A DNA stretch of 64,000 nucleotides from Pseudoalteromonas arabiensis (lineage in GTDB: Bacteria > Pseudomonadota > Gammaproteobacteria > Enterobacterales > Alteromonadaceae). This document shows positions 35,453 through 45,818 of the stretch, in pieces (the first letter of the stretch is position 1; each line of letters begins with the position of its first letter). The position numbers and the translations under genes are program-made. Location of the stretch: positions 146,646 to 210,645 of the forward strand of contig NZ_LRUF01000025.1 of assembly GCF_001550155.1 (NCBI RefSeq). The letters run 5' to 3'. The notes beneath the pieces were generated by a model that did no database searches, had not been told where the DNA came from, and saw only the letters and a list, made by a program, of their open reading frames with translations.

Positions 35453-35533
35453 TGTTTCTTATAACCTAAATGCATAATTTATCTTCAAGTAAAGGGTTGA
35501 CAGCCTAGCTAGTAATAGGGCAGTCTAAAGGCT

Positions 35534-35593
35534 ATGAAAACATTTAATCACGCAACGACCATTATTATTACAACCATCATCCTTACGGGATAG
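35534..35593 (+). CDS. thrL: thr operon leader peptide
   Basis: A 19-residue ORF, MKTFNHATTIIITTIILTG, too short for ordinary gene calling. Eleven of 19 residues are Thr (6) or Ile (5), the two amino acids whose charged tRNAs control the operon. It ends 25 bp before the attenuator hairpin at 35619 and 87 bp before thrA. Slow translation through the Thr/Ile codons would prevent formation of the terminator. An AAAGG lies very close (2 bases) before the ATG and AGGG 13 bases before, so the ribosome site is not ideal. The same layout is found in E. coli. Confidence 0.9.
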   Translation: MKTFNHATTIIITTIILTG

Positions 35594-35618
35594 TGGCATA
35601 GGTCGGTGCAACAAATAT

Positions 35619-35653
35619 AAAGGCCTGTGTTCACTAGAACACAGGCCTTTTTT
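35619..35653 (+). terminator. Transcription attenuator of the thr operon
   Basis: AAAGGCCTGTGTTC (35619-35632) and GAACACAGGCCTTT (35637-35650) form a perfect 14-bp stem with a 4-base loop followed by Ts to 35653. It lies between thrL and thrA, as expected for an attenuation terminator. Confidence 0.92.
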
Positions 35654-35680
35654 CGTTTATGGGATGAGGAAACATAAATA

Positions 35681-38098
35681 ATGCGAGTATTAAAATTTGG
35701 CGGGTCGTCCTTGGCTGACTTCGCGTGTTTGCAACAGGTAGCTCAGTTAGTCAAAGAAGAATTACGTGATGAAATGTTGTTAGTGCTATCAGCACCAGGT
35801 GGTATGACAGATTCTCTGGTAGCGTTAGCAAGTGCAGCAGAACATGGGCAAGATTTTAGTGAGTTATGGCAAGCACTGGTTGAACGCTGTGAACAATTAA
35901 AAGCTGCTGTTGAAGCTGATTTTGGTCAGGTAGCAAATTGGCCAGACTTGAACGAGCTTAAGAATAAACTAGATGGTGTTGCACTTTTAAAATGCTGCCC
36001 AGACCAAGTACGTGCTTATGTAATCAGTTTTGGTGAGCGCGTTAGTGTTGCCTTGATGGAATGTATGCTTAAAGAGAGCAATGCTCGCTACCTCGAAGCA
36101 ACGGCGTGTATAGCTTCTGTAGGTGGTTACATTGATGCTGAAGCTGACTTAGCAGCAAGTAAACTACGTTTTCAAGAAGCATTGAAAGCGGCGCCAAGTA
36201 CTATTTATATCATGCCAGGTTTCACAGCATCTAATGAGCAAGGGGAGCTTACAACACTTGGCCGTAATGGTTCAGATTACTCAGCTGCGATTGCAGCAGC
36301 GTGTTTAGAAGCTGATGTGTGTCAAATCTGGACTGATGTAGACGGTGTGTACAATGCTGACCCGCGCTATATCAAAAAAGCCTCTAAGGTTGATTCGCTT
36401 TCATATAAAGAAGCGATGGAACTATCGTATTTTGGTGCGAAAGTGTTGCACCCAAAAACGATTTTACCTTGTGCTAAAGCAGGTGTGCCGTGCGAGATTA
36501 AAAATACTCATAACCCACGTGCAGAAGGTTCTGTGATCAGTAACGACAGTGTGTCGAGCGATCCTGTTAAAGCGCTATCAAGTTTACAAAACCTCGCTAT
36601 GTTAACGGTGTCAGGCCCAGGTATGAAAGGCAAAGTGGGCATGGCGTCAAAAGTATTTAATGCACTGGCTCATGACAATGTTTCAATTGTGTTAATCACT
36701 CAATCTTCATGTGAATTTAGCATCAGTTTCTGTGTGCATGAGAGTGACCTATCACTTGCCCTTGAAGCATTACAAACAGCTTTCGAATTAGAATCACAAG
36801 CTGGTTTAATTGAGCCAGTACAAGTACAGCGTAATCTTGCTATTGTCACTTTAGTGGGTGACAACATGCGTGCTCATAAAGGTTTAGCTGCTAAGTTTTT
36901 TGCTTCATTGGCACAAGCGCAGGTTAACATTGTTGCTATTGCACAAGACTCAACAGAAAGCGCCATTTCAGCCGTTATCGATGGTGAGCTATGCAACGAC
37001 GCAGTAAAAGTGTGCCATGAGAACTTCTTTACGCATATTCCTTCAATCGATGTGTTTCTACTTGGCTGTGGCTTAGTTGGTCAAGAGCTTATTCAGCAGT
37101 TAGAGCGCCAACAAGCATGGCTTGAAAAACGCAACATTAAGCTGAACCTATACGGTGTTGCTAACTCAAGACAGCTATATCTAGATAGCGAAGGCATTGC
37201 TTTTGATGGCTGGCAAGAAAAACTAGCGAGCTCAGAGCAAGCATTTGATTTAAATCTGGTTGAGCAATTTGTTAAACAAAATCACTTAATCAACCCTGTG
37301 ATCGTAGATTGTAGCTCAGCCGATAAACTTGCTGCGCAATATGTTGATTTCTTAAATGCAGGCTTCCATGTCGTTGCGGCGAATAAAAAAGCCAATACTA
37401 GCTCGTATGCTTACTACCAAGATTTAGTGGCAGCAACACAAAAGAATAATCGTAAGTTTTTATATGAAACAAACGTAGGTGCAGGCCTACCGGTTCTTGA
37501 TAATCTGAAATCGCTATTTGGTGCGGGTGATGAGCTTATTAAGTTCAGCGGTATCTTATCGGGTTCATTATCGTATATGTTTGGTGCGCTACAAGATGGT
37601 TTATCACTTAGCGAAGCAACGTTAAAAGCAAAAGAAAGTGGATTTACAGAGCCAGATCCGCGTGATGATTTATCAGGCACTGATGTTGCCCGAAAACTAC
37701 TGATTATTGCTCGTGAATCAGGTCTTGAGTTAGAACTAAGCGATATTGAAGTAGAATCTGTTTTACCAAAAGGGTTTGCAGAAGATGATTCTGTAGCCGA
37801 TTTTATGGCAAAACTACCATCACTTGATGCGCAGTTTAACGACCGCATTCAAAGTGCAGCAAGTGAAGGTAAAGTACTTCGTTATGTGGGCACTATTGAA
37901 AACGGTCAATGTAAAGTAGGCATTGAAGCCGTAGATAGTAGCCATGCTTTATACGATATCCGTGACGGTGAAAATGCACTGGCAATCTTAAGTCAATATT
38001 ATCAACCACGCCCGTTTGTGATTCGTGGTTATGGCGCAGGTGCTGAAGTAACGGCCGCAGGCGTATTTGCTGATATCTTAAAAACGTTAACGCGCTAG
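35681..38098 (+). CDS. thrA: Bifunctional aspartokinase I / homoserine dehydrogenase I
   Basis: An 805-residue fusion enzyme. The aspartokinase domain (about residues 1-290) starts with [13 protein letters not shown] and includes [13 protein letters not shown] and [12 protein letters not shown] pair of ACT domains (about 310-460) for threonine inhibition follows, then homoserine dehydrogenase (about 465-805) with the NAD(P) site [12 protein letters not shown] and the catalytic region [10 protein letters not shown] and [20 protein letters not shown]. It catalyses the first and third steps of threonine synthesis from aspartate. Length is close to E. coli ThrA (820). It is the first structural gene behind thrL and the attenuator. 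Confidence 0.97.
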   Translation: MRVLKFGGSSLADFACLQQVAQLVKEELRDEMLLVLSAPGGMTDSLVALASAAEHGQDFSELWQALVERCEQLKAAVEADFGQVANWPDLNELKNKLDGVALLKCCPDQVRAYVISFGERVSVALMECMLKESNARYLEATACIASVGGYIDAEADLAASKLRFQEALKAAPSTIYIMPGFTASNEQGELTTLGRNGSDYSAAIAAACLEADVCQIWTDVDGVYNADPRYIKKASKVDSLSYKEAMELSYFGAKVLHPKTILPCAKAGVPCEIKNTHNPRAEGSVISNDSVSSDPVKALSSLQNLAMLTVSGPGMKGKVGMASKVFNALAHDNVSIVLITQSSCEFSISFCVHESDLSLALEALQTAFELESQAGLIEPVQVQRNLAIVTLVGDNMRAHKGLAAKFFASLAQAQVNIVAIAQDSTESAISAVIDGELCNDAVKVCHENFFTHIPSIDVFLLGCGLVGQELIQQLERQQAWLEKRNIKLNLYGVANSRQLYLDSEGIAFDGWQEKLASSEQAFDLNLVEQFVKQNHLINPVIVDCSSADKLAAQYVDFLNAGFHVVAANKKANTSSYAYYQDLVAATQKNNRKFLYETNVGAGLPVLDNLKSLFGAGDELIKFSGILSGSLSYMFGALQDGLSLSEATLKAKESGFTEPDPRDDLSGTDVARKLLIIARESGLELELSDIEVESVLPKGFAEDDSVADFMAKLPSLDAQFNDRIQSAASEGKVLRYVGTIENGQCKVGIEAVDSSHALYDIRDGENALAILSQYYQPRPFVIRGYGAGAEVTAAGVFADILKTLTR

Positions 38099-38107
38099 GA
38101 GCAGGTT

Positions 38108-39034
38108 ATGATCCGTGTATATGCACCCGCTTCAATCGGGAATTTTGCTGTTGGCTTTGATGCACTCGGTGCTGCGCTGGCGCCTATCGATGGCACCTTA
38201 TTAGGTGATGTTGTAGAGGTGAGTGCCGCTGAGCAAGATACCTTTGTCTGCTCTGGCGACTATGCTCATAAATTGCCTGCTAATGCTGAAGAAAACTTGG
38301 CTTATCAGTGTTTAATTCACTTTAAAGAACACGTTGCGCCGGCTATGCCAGCGGTAAAACTGGAGCTTAAAAAGAACTTACCAATTGGCTCAGGTTTAGG
38401 TTCAAGTGCGTGTTCTGTGGTGGCTGCGTTTGCAGCCCTTGATAAGTTTGCCGAAACGAACTTATCACAAGAGCAACTTATCGAGTTGATGGCTGATTTT
38501 GAAGCCATTGTTAGTGGCGGCCGTCATTACGATAACATCACGCCATGTTATTTAGGTGGTTTGCAATTAACTGGTGAACTTATTCCGAACAAGTCAATTT
38601 CGTTACCAGTTGATAACCAATGGTATTACGTAGCGGCTTTTCCAGGTTTTTCACTGAATACCGCAAAAGCGCGATCAGTACTGCCAAAGCAATTATCAAT
38701 GCACGATAGTGTTGAGTTTGCACAGCGACTTTCTGCATTTAGTAGCTTATTGCTAACTGGTCGCTTTGATGCAGCGCTATCCATTATGAGTGATGAAATA
38801 GCCGAGCCACATCGTGCTCCACTCATACAAGGCTTTGCAGAAGCTAAAAGTGCCTTACCAGAGCTTGGCGCAGAGATTGTCAGTATTTCGGGGGCGGGTC
38901 CAACATTATTTACCGTGTGTAAGAGCTTTGCAGCTGCACAAAAGTGTGCAGCGTGGCTGAATGATAATTACATCAATGAGCAGGGCTTTTGCCACATCTG
39001 TCAACTTGATCAGCTTGGCACACGACAGCTTTAA
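38108..39034 (+). CDS. thrB: Homoserine kinase
   Basis: A 308-residue GHMP-family kinase. The ATP-binding glycine-rich loop is LPIGSGLGSSACSVV, the start RVYAPASIGNFAVGFDALG is typical, and the C-terminal motif ISGAGPTLFTV is present. It phosphorylates homoserine for threonine synthesis. It follows thrA by 9 bp with AGGAG at its ribosome site and precedes thrC by 18 bp. Length matches E. coli ThrB (310). Confidence 0.97.
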   Translation: MIRVYAPASIGNFAVGFDALGAALAPIDGTLLGDVVEVSAAEQDTFVCSGDYAHKLPANAEENLAYQCLIHFKEHVAPAMPAVKLELKKNLPIGSGLGSSACSVVAAFAALDKFAETNLSQEQLIELMADFEAIVSGGRHYDNITPCYLGGLQLTGELIPNKSISLPVDNQWYYVAAFPGFSLNTAKARSVLPKQLSMHDSVEFAQRLSAFSSLLLTGRFDAALSIMSDEIAEPHRAPLIQGFAEAKSALPELGAEIVSISGAGPTLFTVCKSFAAAQKCAAWLNDNYINEQGFCHICQLDQLGTRQL

Positions 39035-39052
39035 AGAATTTAAGGAATAAAC

Positions 39053-40336
39053 ATGCAATTACATAATTTAAAAGATGAAACACAACAGGTGTCGTTTGTT
39101 GAAGCGGTAAAAACGGGTTTAGGGCGTAACCAAGGGGTGTTCTTCCCAGAAAGCCTAACGCCAATTCAAGACATTGATGCGTTATTAGATTTGGACTTTG
39201 TTAGCCGTAGCAGCAAGATTTTATCGCACCTAATTGGTGATGAATTACCTGCCGATACCGTTGCTCAGATGGTGCAAAATGCGTTTAACTTTGATGTGAA
39301 GTTGGTAGAAGTTGAAAAAGACATTTATTGCTTAGAGCTATTTCATGGTCCAACGCTTGCGTTTAAAGACTTTGGTGGCCGTTTTATGGCTGAATGTCTT
39401 GCGCAATTTAACCAAGGCGAAAAAGTCACGATTTTAACGGCTACATCAGGCGACACTGGGGCTGCGGTTGCTCATGCATTTTATAATAAGCCTAATATTG
39501 ATGTCGTGATCTTATACCCGAAAGGTAAAATATCACTGGCGCAGCAAAAGCTATTCACAACGTTAGGCAATAACATTCACTGTTACGCCGTTGATGGTAG
39601 CTTTGATGATTGCCAAAGCATGGTAAAGCAAGCGTTTTTAGACGATGAAGTTAAACAAAAGCTTGGTCTAAACTCAGCAAACTCAATCAATATCAGTCGT
39701 TTAGTTGCACAGGTATGCTATTACTTTGAAGCCATTGCCCAATTACCAAAAGAGCAGCGCAGTAAAGCGCATATCTCAGTACCAAGTGGTAACTTTGGTA
39801 ATGTGTGCGCTGCAATGATTGGAGCAGTGCTTGGTATGCCGGTTGCTAAATTAAGTGCCACAACGAATCAAAACGACACGGTGCCACGTTTTTTACAAAA
39901 CAAAGAGTGGGCACCGAATGACACACTTGAGTCTTTATCGAACGCAATGGATGTGAGTAAACCGAATAACTGGCCACGTGTTCAGTTTATGTTGGATAAC
40001 AAATGGTTTAGCTATGATGATTTTTACTCAAGCTGTGTAGGTGAAGAAGAAACAAAAGAGGTGATGAAAAAAATTCATCAAACGGGTTACATTGCAGAGC
40101 CTCATACTGCAATTGCTTATCAAGGCTTGAAAGAAAATCTAGCAGACGGCAGCGCAGGCATCTTTTTAGCGACAGCACACCCAGCTAAATTTAAAGAAAG
40201 TGTTGAAGAAATTTTAGACATCGAATTGCCTATGCCGAAACCACTTGCTGATGCATTAGCAAAGCAATGTTTAGCTGAAGATATCAAGTTTGATTATCAA
40301 TTGCTTCGCACTGAGCTACTAAGTAAACTCGCGTAA
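39053..40336 (+). CDS. thrC: Threonine synthase
   Basis: A 427-residue PLP enzyme, the same size class as E. coli ThrC (428). The PLP lysine is in PTLAFKDFGGRFMAE, and the phosphate-binding segments ATSGDTGAAVAHAF and PSGNFGNVCAAMIG are intact. It converts O-phosphohomoserine to threonine. It is the last gene of the thr operon, closed by the terminator at 40344. Confidence 0.97.
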   Translation: MQLHNLKDETQQVSFVEAVKTGLGRNQGVFFPESLTPIQDIDALLDLDFVSRSSKILSHLIGDELPADTVAQMVQNAFNFDVKLVEVEKDIYCLELFHGPTLAFKDFGGRFMAECLAQFNQGEKVTILTATSGDTGAAVAHAFYNKPNIDVVILYPKGKISLAQQKLFTTLGNNIHCYAVDGSFDDCQSMVKQAFLDDEVKQKLGLNSANSINISRLVAQVCYYFEAIAQLPKEQRSKAHISVPSGNFGNVCAAMIGAVLGMPVAKLSATTNQNDTVPRFLQNKEWAPNDTLESLSNAMDVSKPNNWPRVQFMLDNKWFSYDDFYSSCVGEEETKEVMKKIHQTGYIAEPHTAIAYQGLKENLADGSAGIFLATAHPAKFKESVEEILDIELPMPKPLADALAKQCLAEDIKFDYQLLRTELLSKLA

Positions 40337-40343
40337 TATCCAT

Positions 40344-40373
40344 AAAAAAGAGCGGCTTAGCCGCTCTTTTTTA
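40344..40373. terminator. Rho-independent terminator after thrC
   Basis: A stem AGAGCGGC/GCCGCTCT with a 3-base TTA loop is flanked by six As and six Ts (40344-40373). It ends the thr operon and may also serve the convergent membrane-protein gene. Confidence 0.92.
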
Positions 40374-40384
40374 TATTGCTTATT

Positions 40385-40753
40385 TTAATGAAGTAGTGAA
40401 TGGCTATGACGGTTTAAAACTCGCATAATGAGAATTACCAAAGAGGCGATACACAGTAACACACTGATAATTGAGATTATTTCGTTTTGTGTCCACTGAA
40501 TTAAAGTGAACGCTGAAATGAATAAAATAAATGGTTTAAATTCATAGTAATAGTGAGATTTCGTTTGTTTTATTCTTTGGCTTGAGTGATCAGTTCTTCT
40601 GGCCTCAGAGCGCATACGCCACACATTAGCGCCCATTAAAAACAGTATTATACCGATTAAAGTTGGCACACTATCTTTGGCTAACGTAATACAACTCACC
40701 CCGAGAAAGAAGTACACATAAGGGACAACTTCGTAAATTGGTTTGGCTAACAT
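40385..40753 (-). CDS. Small membrane protein, unknown function
   Basis: A 122-residue protein with two pairs of hydrophobic helices. One pair is near residues 9-44 (YVYFFLGVSCITLA, PTLIGIILFLMGANVW) and the other near 72-112 (FILFISAFTLIQW, IISIISVLLCIASLVILIMRVL). A polar, basic loop with RMRSEARRTDHSSQR joins them. The four-helix layout with a charged central loop is clear, but I do not recognise the family. It is a single leftward gene between the thr operon and glyA. Confidence 0.7.
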   Translation of the reverse strand: MLAKPIYEVVPYVYFFLGVSCITLAKDSVPTLIGIILFLMGANVWRMRSEARRTDHSSQRIKQTKSHYYYEFKPFILFISAFTLIQWTQNEIISIISVLLCIASLVILIMRVLNRHSHSLLH

Positions 40754-41046
40754 GTCTCGCTATCATCCTTGATACTAACTAATACTATAAGATTAGTTGG
40801 TGTAAGCGGAAATACAAGTGTCAGCGGCCGCTTTTTTAATTTAGTGACATTTTAAAAATATATGTAATATTTTAAATTTATAAATTTTTGTTATGTATCA
40901 ATAAAAAAATATCATTATTAAAACACTGTGAAATAAATTCAATCCCTGTTTAAATATGTTCATCTTTACACGATAGGCAAAAGTGCGTTTTAAGCGTACA
41001 ATATAGCCTTCAAAAAAACACCATACACGTTGCCTTAGGAGACCCC
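40754..41046. other. AT-rich intergenic region upstream of glyA
   Basis: 293 bp with promoters for the leftward membrane-protein gene and for glyA. It is very AT-rich in its middle (40850-40960). I see no purine-repressor palindrome, riboswitch or hairpin. TTAGGAG at 41035-41041 is the glyA ribosome site. Confidence 0.4.
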
Positions 41047-42303
41047 ATGTTAGAACGTAGCATGAATATTTCGGATTTCGATCCAGAGTTATTTGCAGCC
41101 ATCAATAAAGAGACGGCTCGTCAAGAAGAGCACATCGAACTGATCGCGTCTGAAAACTACTGTAGCCCACGCGTGCTTGAAGCACAGGGCTCTCAGCTAA
41201 CGAACAAATATGCTGAAGGCTACCCAGGCAAACGTTACTATGGCGGTTGTGAGCACGTTGACGTTGTTGAGCAACTGGCTATTGACCGTGCAAACGAATT
41301 ATTCGGTACTGACTACGCTAACGTTCAACCTCACGCAGGTTCACAAGCAAACGCAGCTGTTTTCCAAGCGCTTCTTCAGCCGCACGATACAGTACTAGGT
41401 ATGAGCTTAGCTCATGGTGGCCACTTAACTCACGGCTCACACGTTAACTTTTCTGGTAAAACGTACAATGCAATTCAATACGGCCTAAATGAAGAGACAG
41501 GCGAAATTGATTATGCTCAAGTTGAAGCACTTGCATTAGAGCACAAGCCAAAAATGATCATCGCTGGTTTCTCTGCATACTCTGGCGTTGTTGATTGGGC
41601 TAAATTCCGTGAAATCGCTGACAAAGTAGGTGCATACTTATTCGTAGATATGGCTCACGTTGCTGGTCTTATCGCGGCAGGTGTATACCCAAGCCCAATC
41701 CCTCACGCACACGTTGTTACTACAACAACTCACAAAACATTAGCGGGTCCTCGTGGCGGTCTAATCGTTTCTGCATGTGGTGATGAAGAGATTTACAAAA
41801 AGCTAAACAGCGCTGTATTCCCTGGTGGTCAAGGTGGTCCTTTATGTCACATCATCGCTGCTAAAGCGGTTGCTTTCAAAGAAGCATTACAACCAGAGTT
41901 TAAAACGTACCAAGCACAAGTTGTTAAGAACGCTCAAGCTATGGTTGAAGTTCTTCAAGAGCGTGGCTACAAAGTTGTTTCTGGTAAAACAGACAACCAC
42001 TTATTCCTTCTTGACCTAATTGATAAAGATATCACAGGTAAAGATGCTGACGCTGCACTAGGTAATGCAAACATCACAGTTAACAAAAACTCAGTACCAA
42101 ACGACCCACGTTCACCGTTCGTAACGTCTGGTCTTCGTATTGGTTCTCCGGCTATTACTCGCCGTGGCTTCAAAGAAGCTGAGTCAAAAGAGCTTGCGGG
42201 CTGGATCTGTGACGTACTAGACAACATCAACGATGAGTCTGTACAAGCAGAAGTAAAAGAGAAAGTGAAAGCTATCTGTAAAAAATTACCAGTTTACGCT
42301 TAA
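41047..42303 (+). CDS. glyA: Serine hydroxymethyltransferase
   Basis: A 418-residue PLP enzyme (E. coli GlyA has 417). The PLP lysine is in [15 protein letters not shown], and [20 protein letters not shown] and [11 protein letters not shown] are conserved. It makes glycine and 5,10-methylene-THF from serine, feeding purine, thymidylate and methionine synthesis. The start [12 protein letters not shown] matches the family N-terminus. Its codon use looks more biased than that of neighbouring genes (for example GGT, AAC and CTT-rich leucines in a run), as expected for a highly expressed gene. Confidence 0.98.
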   Translation: MLERSMNISDFDPELFAAINKETARQEEHIELIASENYCSPRVLEAQGSQLTNKYAEGYPGKRYYGGCEHVDVVEQLAIDRANELFGTDYANVQPHAGSQANAAVFQALLQPHDTVLGMSLAHGGHLTHGSHVNFSGKTYNAIQYGLNEETGEIDYAQVEALALEHKPKMIIAGFSAYSGVVDWAKFREIADKVGAYLFVDMAHVAGLIAAGVYPSPIPHAHVVTTTTHKTLAGPRGGLIVSACGDEEIYKKLNSAVFPGGQGGPLCHIIAAKAVAFKEALQPEFKTYQAQVVKNAQAMVEVLQERGYKVVSGKTDNHLFLLDLIDKDITGKDADAALGNANITVNKNSVPNDPRSPFVTSGLRIGSPAITRRGFKEAESKELAGWICDVLDNINDESVQAEVKEKVKAICKKLPVYA

Positions 42304-42356
42304 TTACTGGTTAAACCGTAATTAAGATAACAATAGCGTTGTTTTTTGCTATTATA

Positions 42357-42384
42357 AGGGCCGCTTACTAAGCGGCCTTTTTTT
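42357..42384 (+). terminator. Rho-independent terminator after glyA
   Basis: GGCCGCT (42359-42365) and AGCGGCC (42371-42377) form a 7-bp GC-rich stem with a 5-base loop, followed by seven Ts. It separates glyA from nrdR, whose ATG is 28 bp further on. Confidence 0.9.
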
Positions 42385-42411
42385 GTTTTTTATAAACGGA
42401 AGTTGAACCCT

Positions 42412-42861
42412 ATGCATTGCCCTTTTTGCACCGCAAAAGATACCAAAGTAATTGATTCTCGACTTGTTGGCGGTGGTCACCAAGTGAGACGTCGACGTGA
42501 ATGTAACGAATGCCATGAGCGCTTTACCACCTTTGAAGGCGCTGAGCTTGTGATGCCAAGAGTCATCAAGCAAGACGGTAGCCGCGAACCATTCAATGAA
42601 GACAAGTTACTCAATGGCTTGCATCGCGCTTTAGAGAAACGCCCTGTTAGCACTGAGCAGGTCGATGAAGTCGTTAACATCATTAAATCTCAACTTCGTG
42701 CCACGGGTGAACGTGAGATCTCTAGTCATTTAATTGGCGAGTGCATCATGGAGTCACTAAAGAAACTCGACAAAGTAGCCTATGTGCGCTTTGCATCGGT
42801 TTATCGTTCATTTGAAGATATTCGCGAGTTTGGTGAAGAAATCGCTCGTTTAGGTGATTAA
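42412..42861 (+). CDS. nrdR: Transcriptional repressor NrdR
   Basis: A 149-residue regulator from ATG 42412; a TTG three codons upstream is unlikely because NrdR proteins start MHCPFC. The zinc ribbon has CPFC and CNEC pairs (residues 3-6 and 31-34), and [17 protein letters not shown] is conserved. An ATP-cone domain follows (about 46-136, [20 protein letters not shown]). It represses ribonucleotide reductase genes in response to dATP. It is the first gene of the rib-nusB-thiL-pgpA group, two bases before ribD. Confidence 0.97.
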   Translation: MHCPFCTAKDTKVIDSRLVGGGHQVRRRRECNECHERFTTFEGAELVMPRVIKQDGSREPFNEDKLLNGLHRALEKRPVSTEQVDEVVNIIKSQLRATGEREISSHLIGECIMESLKKLDKVAYVRFASVYRSFEDIREFGEEIARLGD

Positions 42862-42863
42862 TC

Positions 42864-44003
42864 ATGTCGTTTACAGAGCTTGATACAGCTTATATGGCGC
42901 GTGCCATTGAGCTTGCTAAACAAGGTCGTTTTACTACGACGCCAAACCCGAATGTTGGCTGTGTTTTGGTTAAAGATGGCGAAATAGTCGGTGAAGGGTT
43001 TCATCAATTAGCAGGGCAGGGCCATGCTGAAGTGAATGCCTTGGCTGTAGCTGGCGACAACGCGAAAGGCGCCACTGCCTATGTGACTTTAGAGCCTTGT
43101 AGTCATTATGGACGCACTCCACCTTGTGCCGAAGGTTTAAAAGCAGCGGGTGTTAGCAAGGTGATTGCCGCTATGGTCGACCCAAACCCTGCGGTGAGTG
43201 GTCGCGGCCTACAAATTTTAGCCGACGCCGGTATTAGCGTTGCATCTGGTTTACTTGAACAACAAGCACGCGATTTAAATAAAGGTTTTTTAAAGCGTAT
43301 GGAATCAGGATTGCCATATGTGACTTGTAAAATGGCATGTAGTTTAGATGGTAAAACTGCGCTAAATAACGGCCAAAGTAAATGGATAACAGGCTCTAAA
43401 GCACGCCAAGACGTGCAAGCGTTTCGTGCCCAAAGTTGCGCGATACTCACTGGCGCAGATACGGTTTTGACCGATAATGCAAAACTGAATGTTCGCATTG
43501 AAGAGCTTCCATTTACCATGCCTACATCCTTGCCTTTACGCCAGCCGACCCGAGTCATTATTGATTCACAAAATAGGTTAACGCCTGAGCTTGCGTTATT
43601 CAGCATCGAGAGCCCAGTGATTATTTTTACCACGTCGCTTGATAATCAGCATCAATGGCCTCATTTTGTTAAGCACGAAGTGGTGCCAGCAGTTAACAAT
43701 AAAGTTGATTTATCGGCCCTTTTAAAGCGTCTTACTGAGCTACAATTTAATCATATTTGGCTCGAAGCGGGGGCGACCCTTGCTGGGGTGTTCGCAGAGC
43801 AAGATTTAATTGACGAATACATTGTTTATATTGCTCCTAAGTTAATAGGTGATATGGGCAAAAGCTTACTAAACTTTGCAGAAGTCACCATGATGAGTGA
43901 TATCACTGAACTGACCTTTACTGATACAGTGATGATTGGTGACGACATCCGCTTAACAGCGACAAAAGCAAAGCAAGCCACAGACATTGAAAATAAAGAG
44001 TAG
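42864..44003 (+). CDS. ribD: Bifunctional riboflavin deaminase/reductase
   Basis: A 379-residue enzyme. The deaminase domain (about residues 8-150) has the zinc motif HAEVNALAVAG and PCSHYGRTPPC. The reductase domain (about 155-370) has GLPYVTCKMACSLDGKTA and WLEAGATLAGVF. It converts the GTP-derived pyrimidine to 5-amino-6-ribitylamino-uracil phosphate, two steps of riboflavin synthesis. It lies between nrdR (2-bp gap) and ribE (4-bp gap). Confidence 0.96.
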   Translation: MSFTELDTAYMARAIELAKQGRFTTTPNPNVGCVLVKDGEIVGEGFHQLAGQGHAEVNALAVAGDNAKGATAYVTLEPCSHYGRTPPCAEGLKAAGVSKVIAAMVDPNPAVSGRGLQILADAGISVASGLLEQQARDLNKGFLKRMESGLPYVTCKMACSLDGKTALNNGQSKWITGSKARQDVQAFRAQSCAILTGADTVLTDNAKLNVRIEELPFTMPTSLPLRQPTRVIIDSQNRLTPELALFSIESPVIIFTTSLDNQHQWPHFVKHEVVPAVNNKVDLSALLKRLTELQFNHIWLEAGATLAGVFAEQDLIDEYIVYIAPKLIGDMGKSLLNFAEVTMMSDITELTFTDTVMIGDDIRLTATKAKQATDIENKE

Positions 44004-44007
44004 CACT

Positions 44008-44661
44008 ATGTTTACTGGAATAATTGAAGCAACAGGTAAAATTGTTGAACTAACACAAAAACAAGGTGATCTAGCTATTCGTATCCAAAGCAATAATTTG
44101 GATATGAAAGACGTCAAGCTCGGTGACAGTATTGCCACCAACGGTGTGTGTTTAACGGTTGTCGCTAAACATAGCGATGGTTTTAGTGCTGACTTATCAA
44201 ACGAAACAATCAGCTTAACTGGATTTGCGCATTATAAAAAAGGTCAAACAGTTAACCTCGAAAAAGCCATGCAACCACTTTCTCGTTTAGGCGGGCACTT
44301 GGTATCAGGGCATGTTGATGGTATTGCGACGGTAGAAAGTATTAGCCCTAATGCTCGTGCAACAGAGTATTGGCTAAGTACCAACAGCGATTTAATGAAA
44401 TACATTCCCTACAAAGGTTCGGTATGTATTGATGGTATTAGTTTAACGGTCAACGAAGTCGAGCAAAATCGCTTTAAGTTGACGATTGTTCCACATACCG
44501 CTGAGCAAACAACGATTGCAGAATTTCAGGTGGGTACTCAGGTGAACTTAGAAGTTGACCAGATTGCTCGCTATTTAGAGCGCCTAATAAAAGGGGCTGA
44601 ACAACCTTCCCGTTCAGACATATCAATGAGCTTGCTAGCACAAGCTGGCTTTATTAAATAA
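44008..44661 (+). CDS. ribE: Riboflavin synthase, alpha chain
   Basis: A 217-residue protein from ATG 44008; a longer frame overlapping ribD is rejected because the family start is MFTGIIEATG. Two tandem lumazine-binding barrels are visible, about residues 1-95 and 98-200, each with a GDSIATNGVCLTV-type or GSVCIDGISLTV-type segment. It dismutates 6,7-dimethyl-8-ribityllumazine to riboflavin. Some nomenclatures call it ribC. It is followed by ribBX after 41 bp. Confidence 0.96.
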   Translation: MFTGIIEATGKIVELTQKQGDLAIRIQSNNLDMKDVKLGDSIATNGVCLTVVAKHSDGFSADLSNETISLTGFAHYKKGQTVNLEKAMQPLSRLGGHLVSGHVDGIATVESISPNARATEYWLSTNSDLMKYIPYKGSVCIDGISLTVNEVEQNRFKLTIVPHTAEQTTIAEFQVGTQVNLEVDQIARYLERLIKGAEQPSRSDISMSLLAQAGFIK

Positions 44662-44702
44662 GCACGGATAGGTCAAATTAATCATACTCTCATGGGCACA
44701 TT

Positions 44703-45818
44703 ATGAATTTACACAGCGCGCAAGAAATTATCGATGACATTAAAGCCGGTAAAATGGTTATTTTAATGGACGATGAAGACAGAGAAAATGAAGGCGATTT
44801 AATCATCGCAGCAGAACATATTAGTGCTGATGCCATCAACTTTATGGCAACACACGGCCGTGGTTTAATTTGTCTAACCATGACACAAGAGCGTTGTCAG
44901 CAGTTAGAATTACCACTTATGGTCAAAAACAACGGTGCTGCCTTTTCAACTAATTTCACTATGTCGATTGAAGCGGCTAAAGGCGTAACAACGGGTATTT
45001 CTGCGGCCGACCGCGCACGCACAGTGCAAGCGGCTATTGCTAAAGGTGCCGTGCCGAGCGATATTGTACAACCAGGGCATATTTTTCCAATTATGGCGCA
45101 GCCAGGTGGCGTGTTAACACGTGCCGGTCATACTGAAGCGGGTTGTGATTTAGCGCGTTTAGCGGGTCTTGAGCCTTCATCAGTGATTGTTGAAATTTTA
45201 AATGCAGATGGCACCATGGCACGTCGCCCAGATCTTGAAGTATTTGCGAAAGAGCATGACTTAAAAATTGGCACCATTGCGGATTTAATCGAGTACAGAA
45301 ACCTAAACGAAACCACCATTGAGCGCGTTGCTAAATGTAAACTGCCAACCGAGCATGGTGACTTTGATTTAGTGACCTACAAAGACACTATTGATGGTCA
45401 GCTTCATTATGTTTTACAAAAAGGTGACGTATCAAAAGATGAGCCAACGTTAGTACGTGTTCACTTACAAAGTACGTTTAATGATATTTTGCTCTCAGAT
45501 CGCAATGCAGACCGTAGTTGGGGGTTATCTGATGCAATGGCTTATATTGCTAAACATGATGGTGTGTTAGTAATTTTAGGTAAACAAGAGTCAACCGAAG
45601 AGCTTGAAGCAACGGTAAAAGCATTTGCCGCTGAAGATGCGGGTGAAAATGTTAGTCATCGTAAATTCCAAGGTACATCGCGTACCGTGGGGGTCGGCTC
45701 TCAGATCCTAGCTGATTTAGGTATTGAAAAGATGCGTTTAATGAGCCGTCCGAAAAAGTACCATGCGTTATCTGGTTTCCACTTAGAGGTGGTTGATTAC
45801 GTTGAGCCGCAGTCTTAA
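44703..45818 (+). CDS. ribBX: 3,4-dihydroxy-2-butanone-4-phosphate synthase fused to a degenerate GTP cyclohydrolase II domain (RibBX type)
   Basis: A 371-residue protein. The N-terminal domain (1-200) is a complete RibB, with [22 protein letters not shown] and [15 protein letters not shown]. The C-terminal part (about 205-367) has the RibA fold but its zinc site is lost: the three zinc cysteines of E. coli RibA correspond here to Ser257, Asn268 and Asp270. This matches the ribBX variant described in Shewanella oneidensis and other Proteobacteria, where the second domain lacks cyclohydrolase activity. A separate ribA should therefore exist elsewhere. No FMN riboswitch precedes the gene. Confidence 0.9.
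   Translation: MNLHSAQEIIDDIKAGKMVILMDDEDRENEGDLIIAAEHISADAINFMATHGRGLICLTMTQERCQQLELPLMVKNNGAAFSTNFTMSIEAAKGVTTGISAADRARTVQAAIAKGAVPSDIVQPGHIFPIMAQPGGVLTRAGHTEAGCDLARLAGLEPSSVIVEILNADGTMARRPDLEVFAKEHDLKIGTIADLIEYRNLNETTIERVAKCKLPTEHGDFDLVTYKDTIDGQLHYVLQKGDVSKDEPTLVRVHLQSTFNDILLSDRNADRSWGLSDAMAYIAKHDGVLVILGKQESTEELEATVKAFAAEDAGENVSHRKFQGTSRTVGVGSQILADLGIEKMRLMSRPKKYHALSGFHLEVVDYVEPQS

Noticed and set aside
37414..37848. 144-codon minus-strand ORF opposite thrA
   Set aside because: Ser/Pro-rich antisense shadow of the homoserine dehydrogenase domain with no family features.
40821..40836. AGCGGCCGCT followed by six Ts, resembling a terminator
   Set aside because: The palindrome has no loop and cannot form a normal intramolecular stem; no gene ends just upstream in that direction.
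43106..43633. 175-codon minus-strand ORF opposite ribD
   Set aside because: It is wholly antisense to a well-conserved gene and shows no recognisable domain; a shadow frame.
44662..44702. Possible FMN riboswitch before ribBX
   Set aside because: Only 41 bp are available between ribE and ribBX and none of the conserved FMN-riboswitch segments is present.
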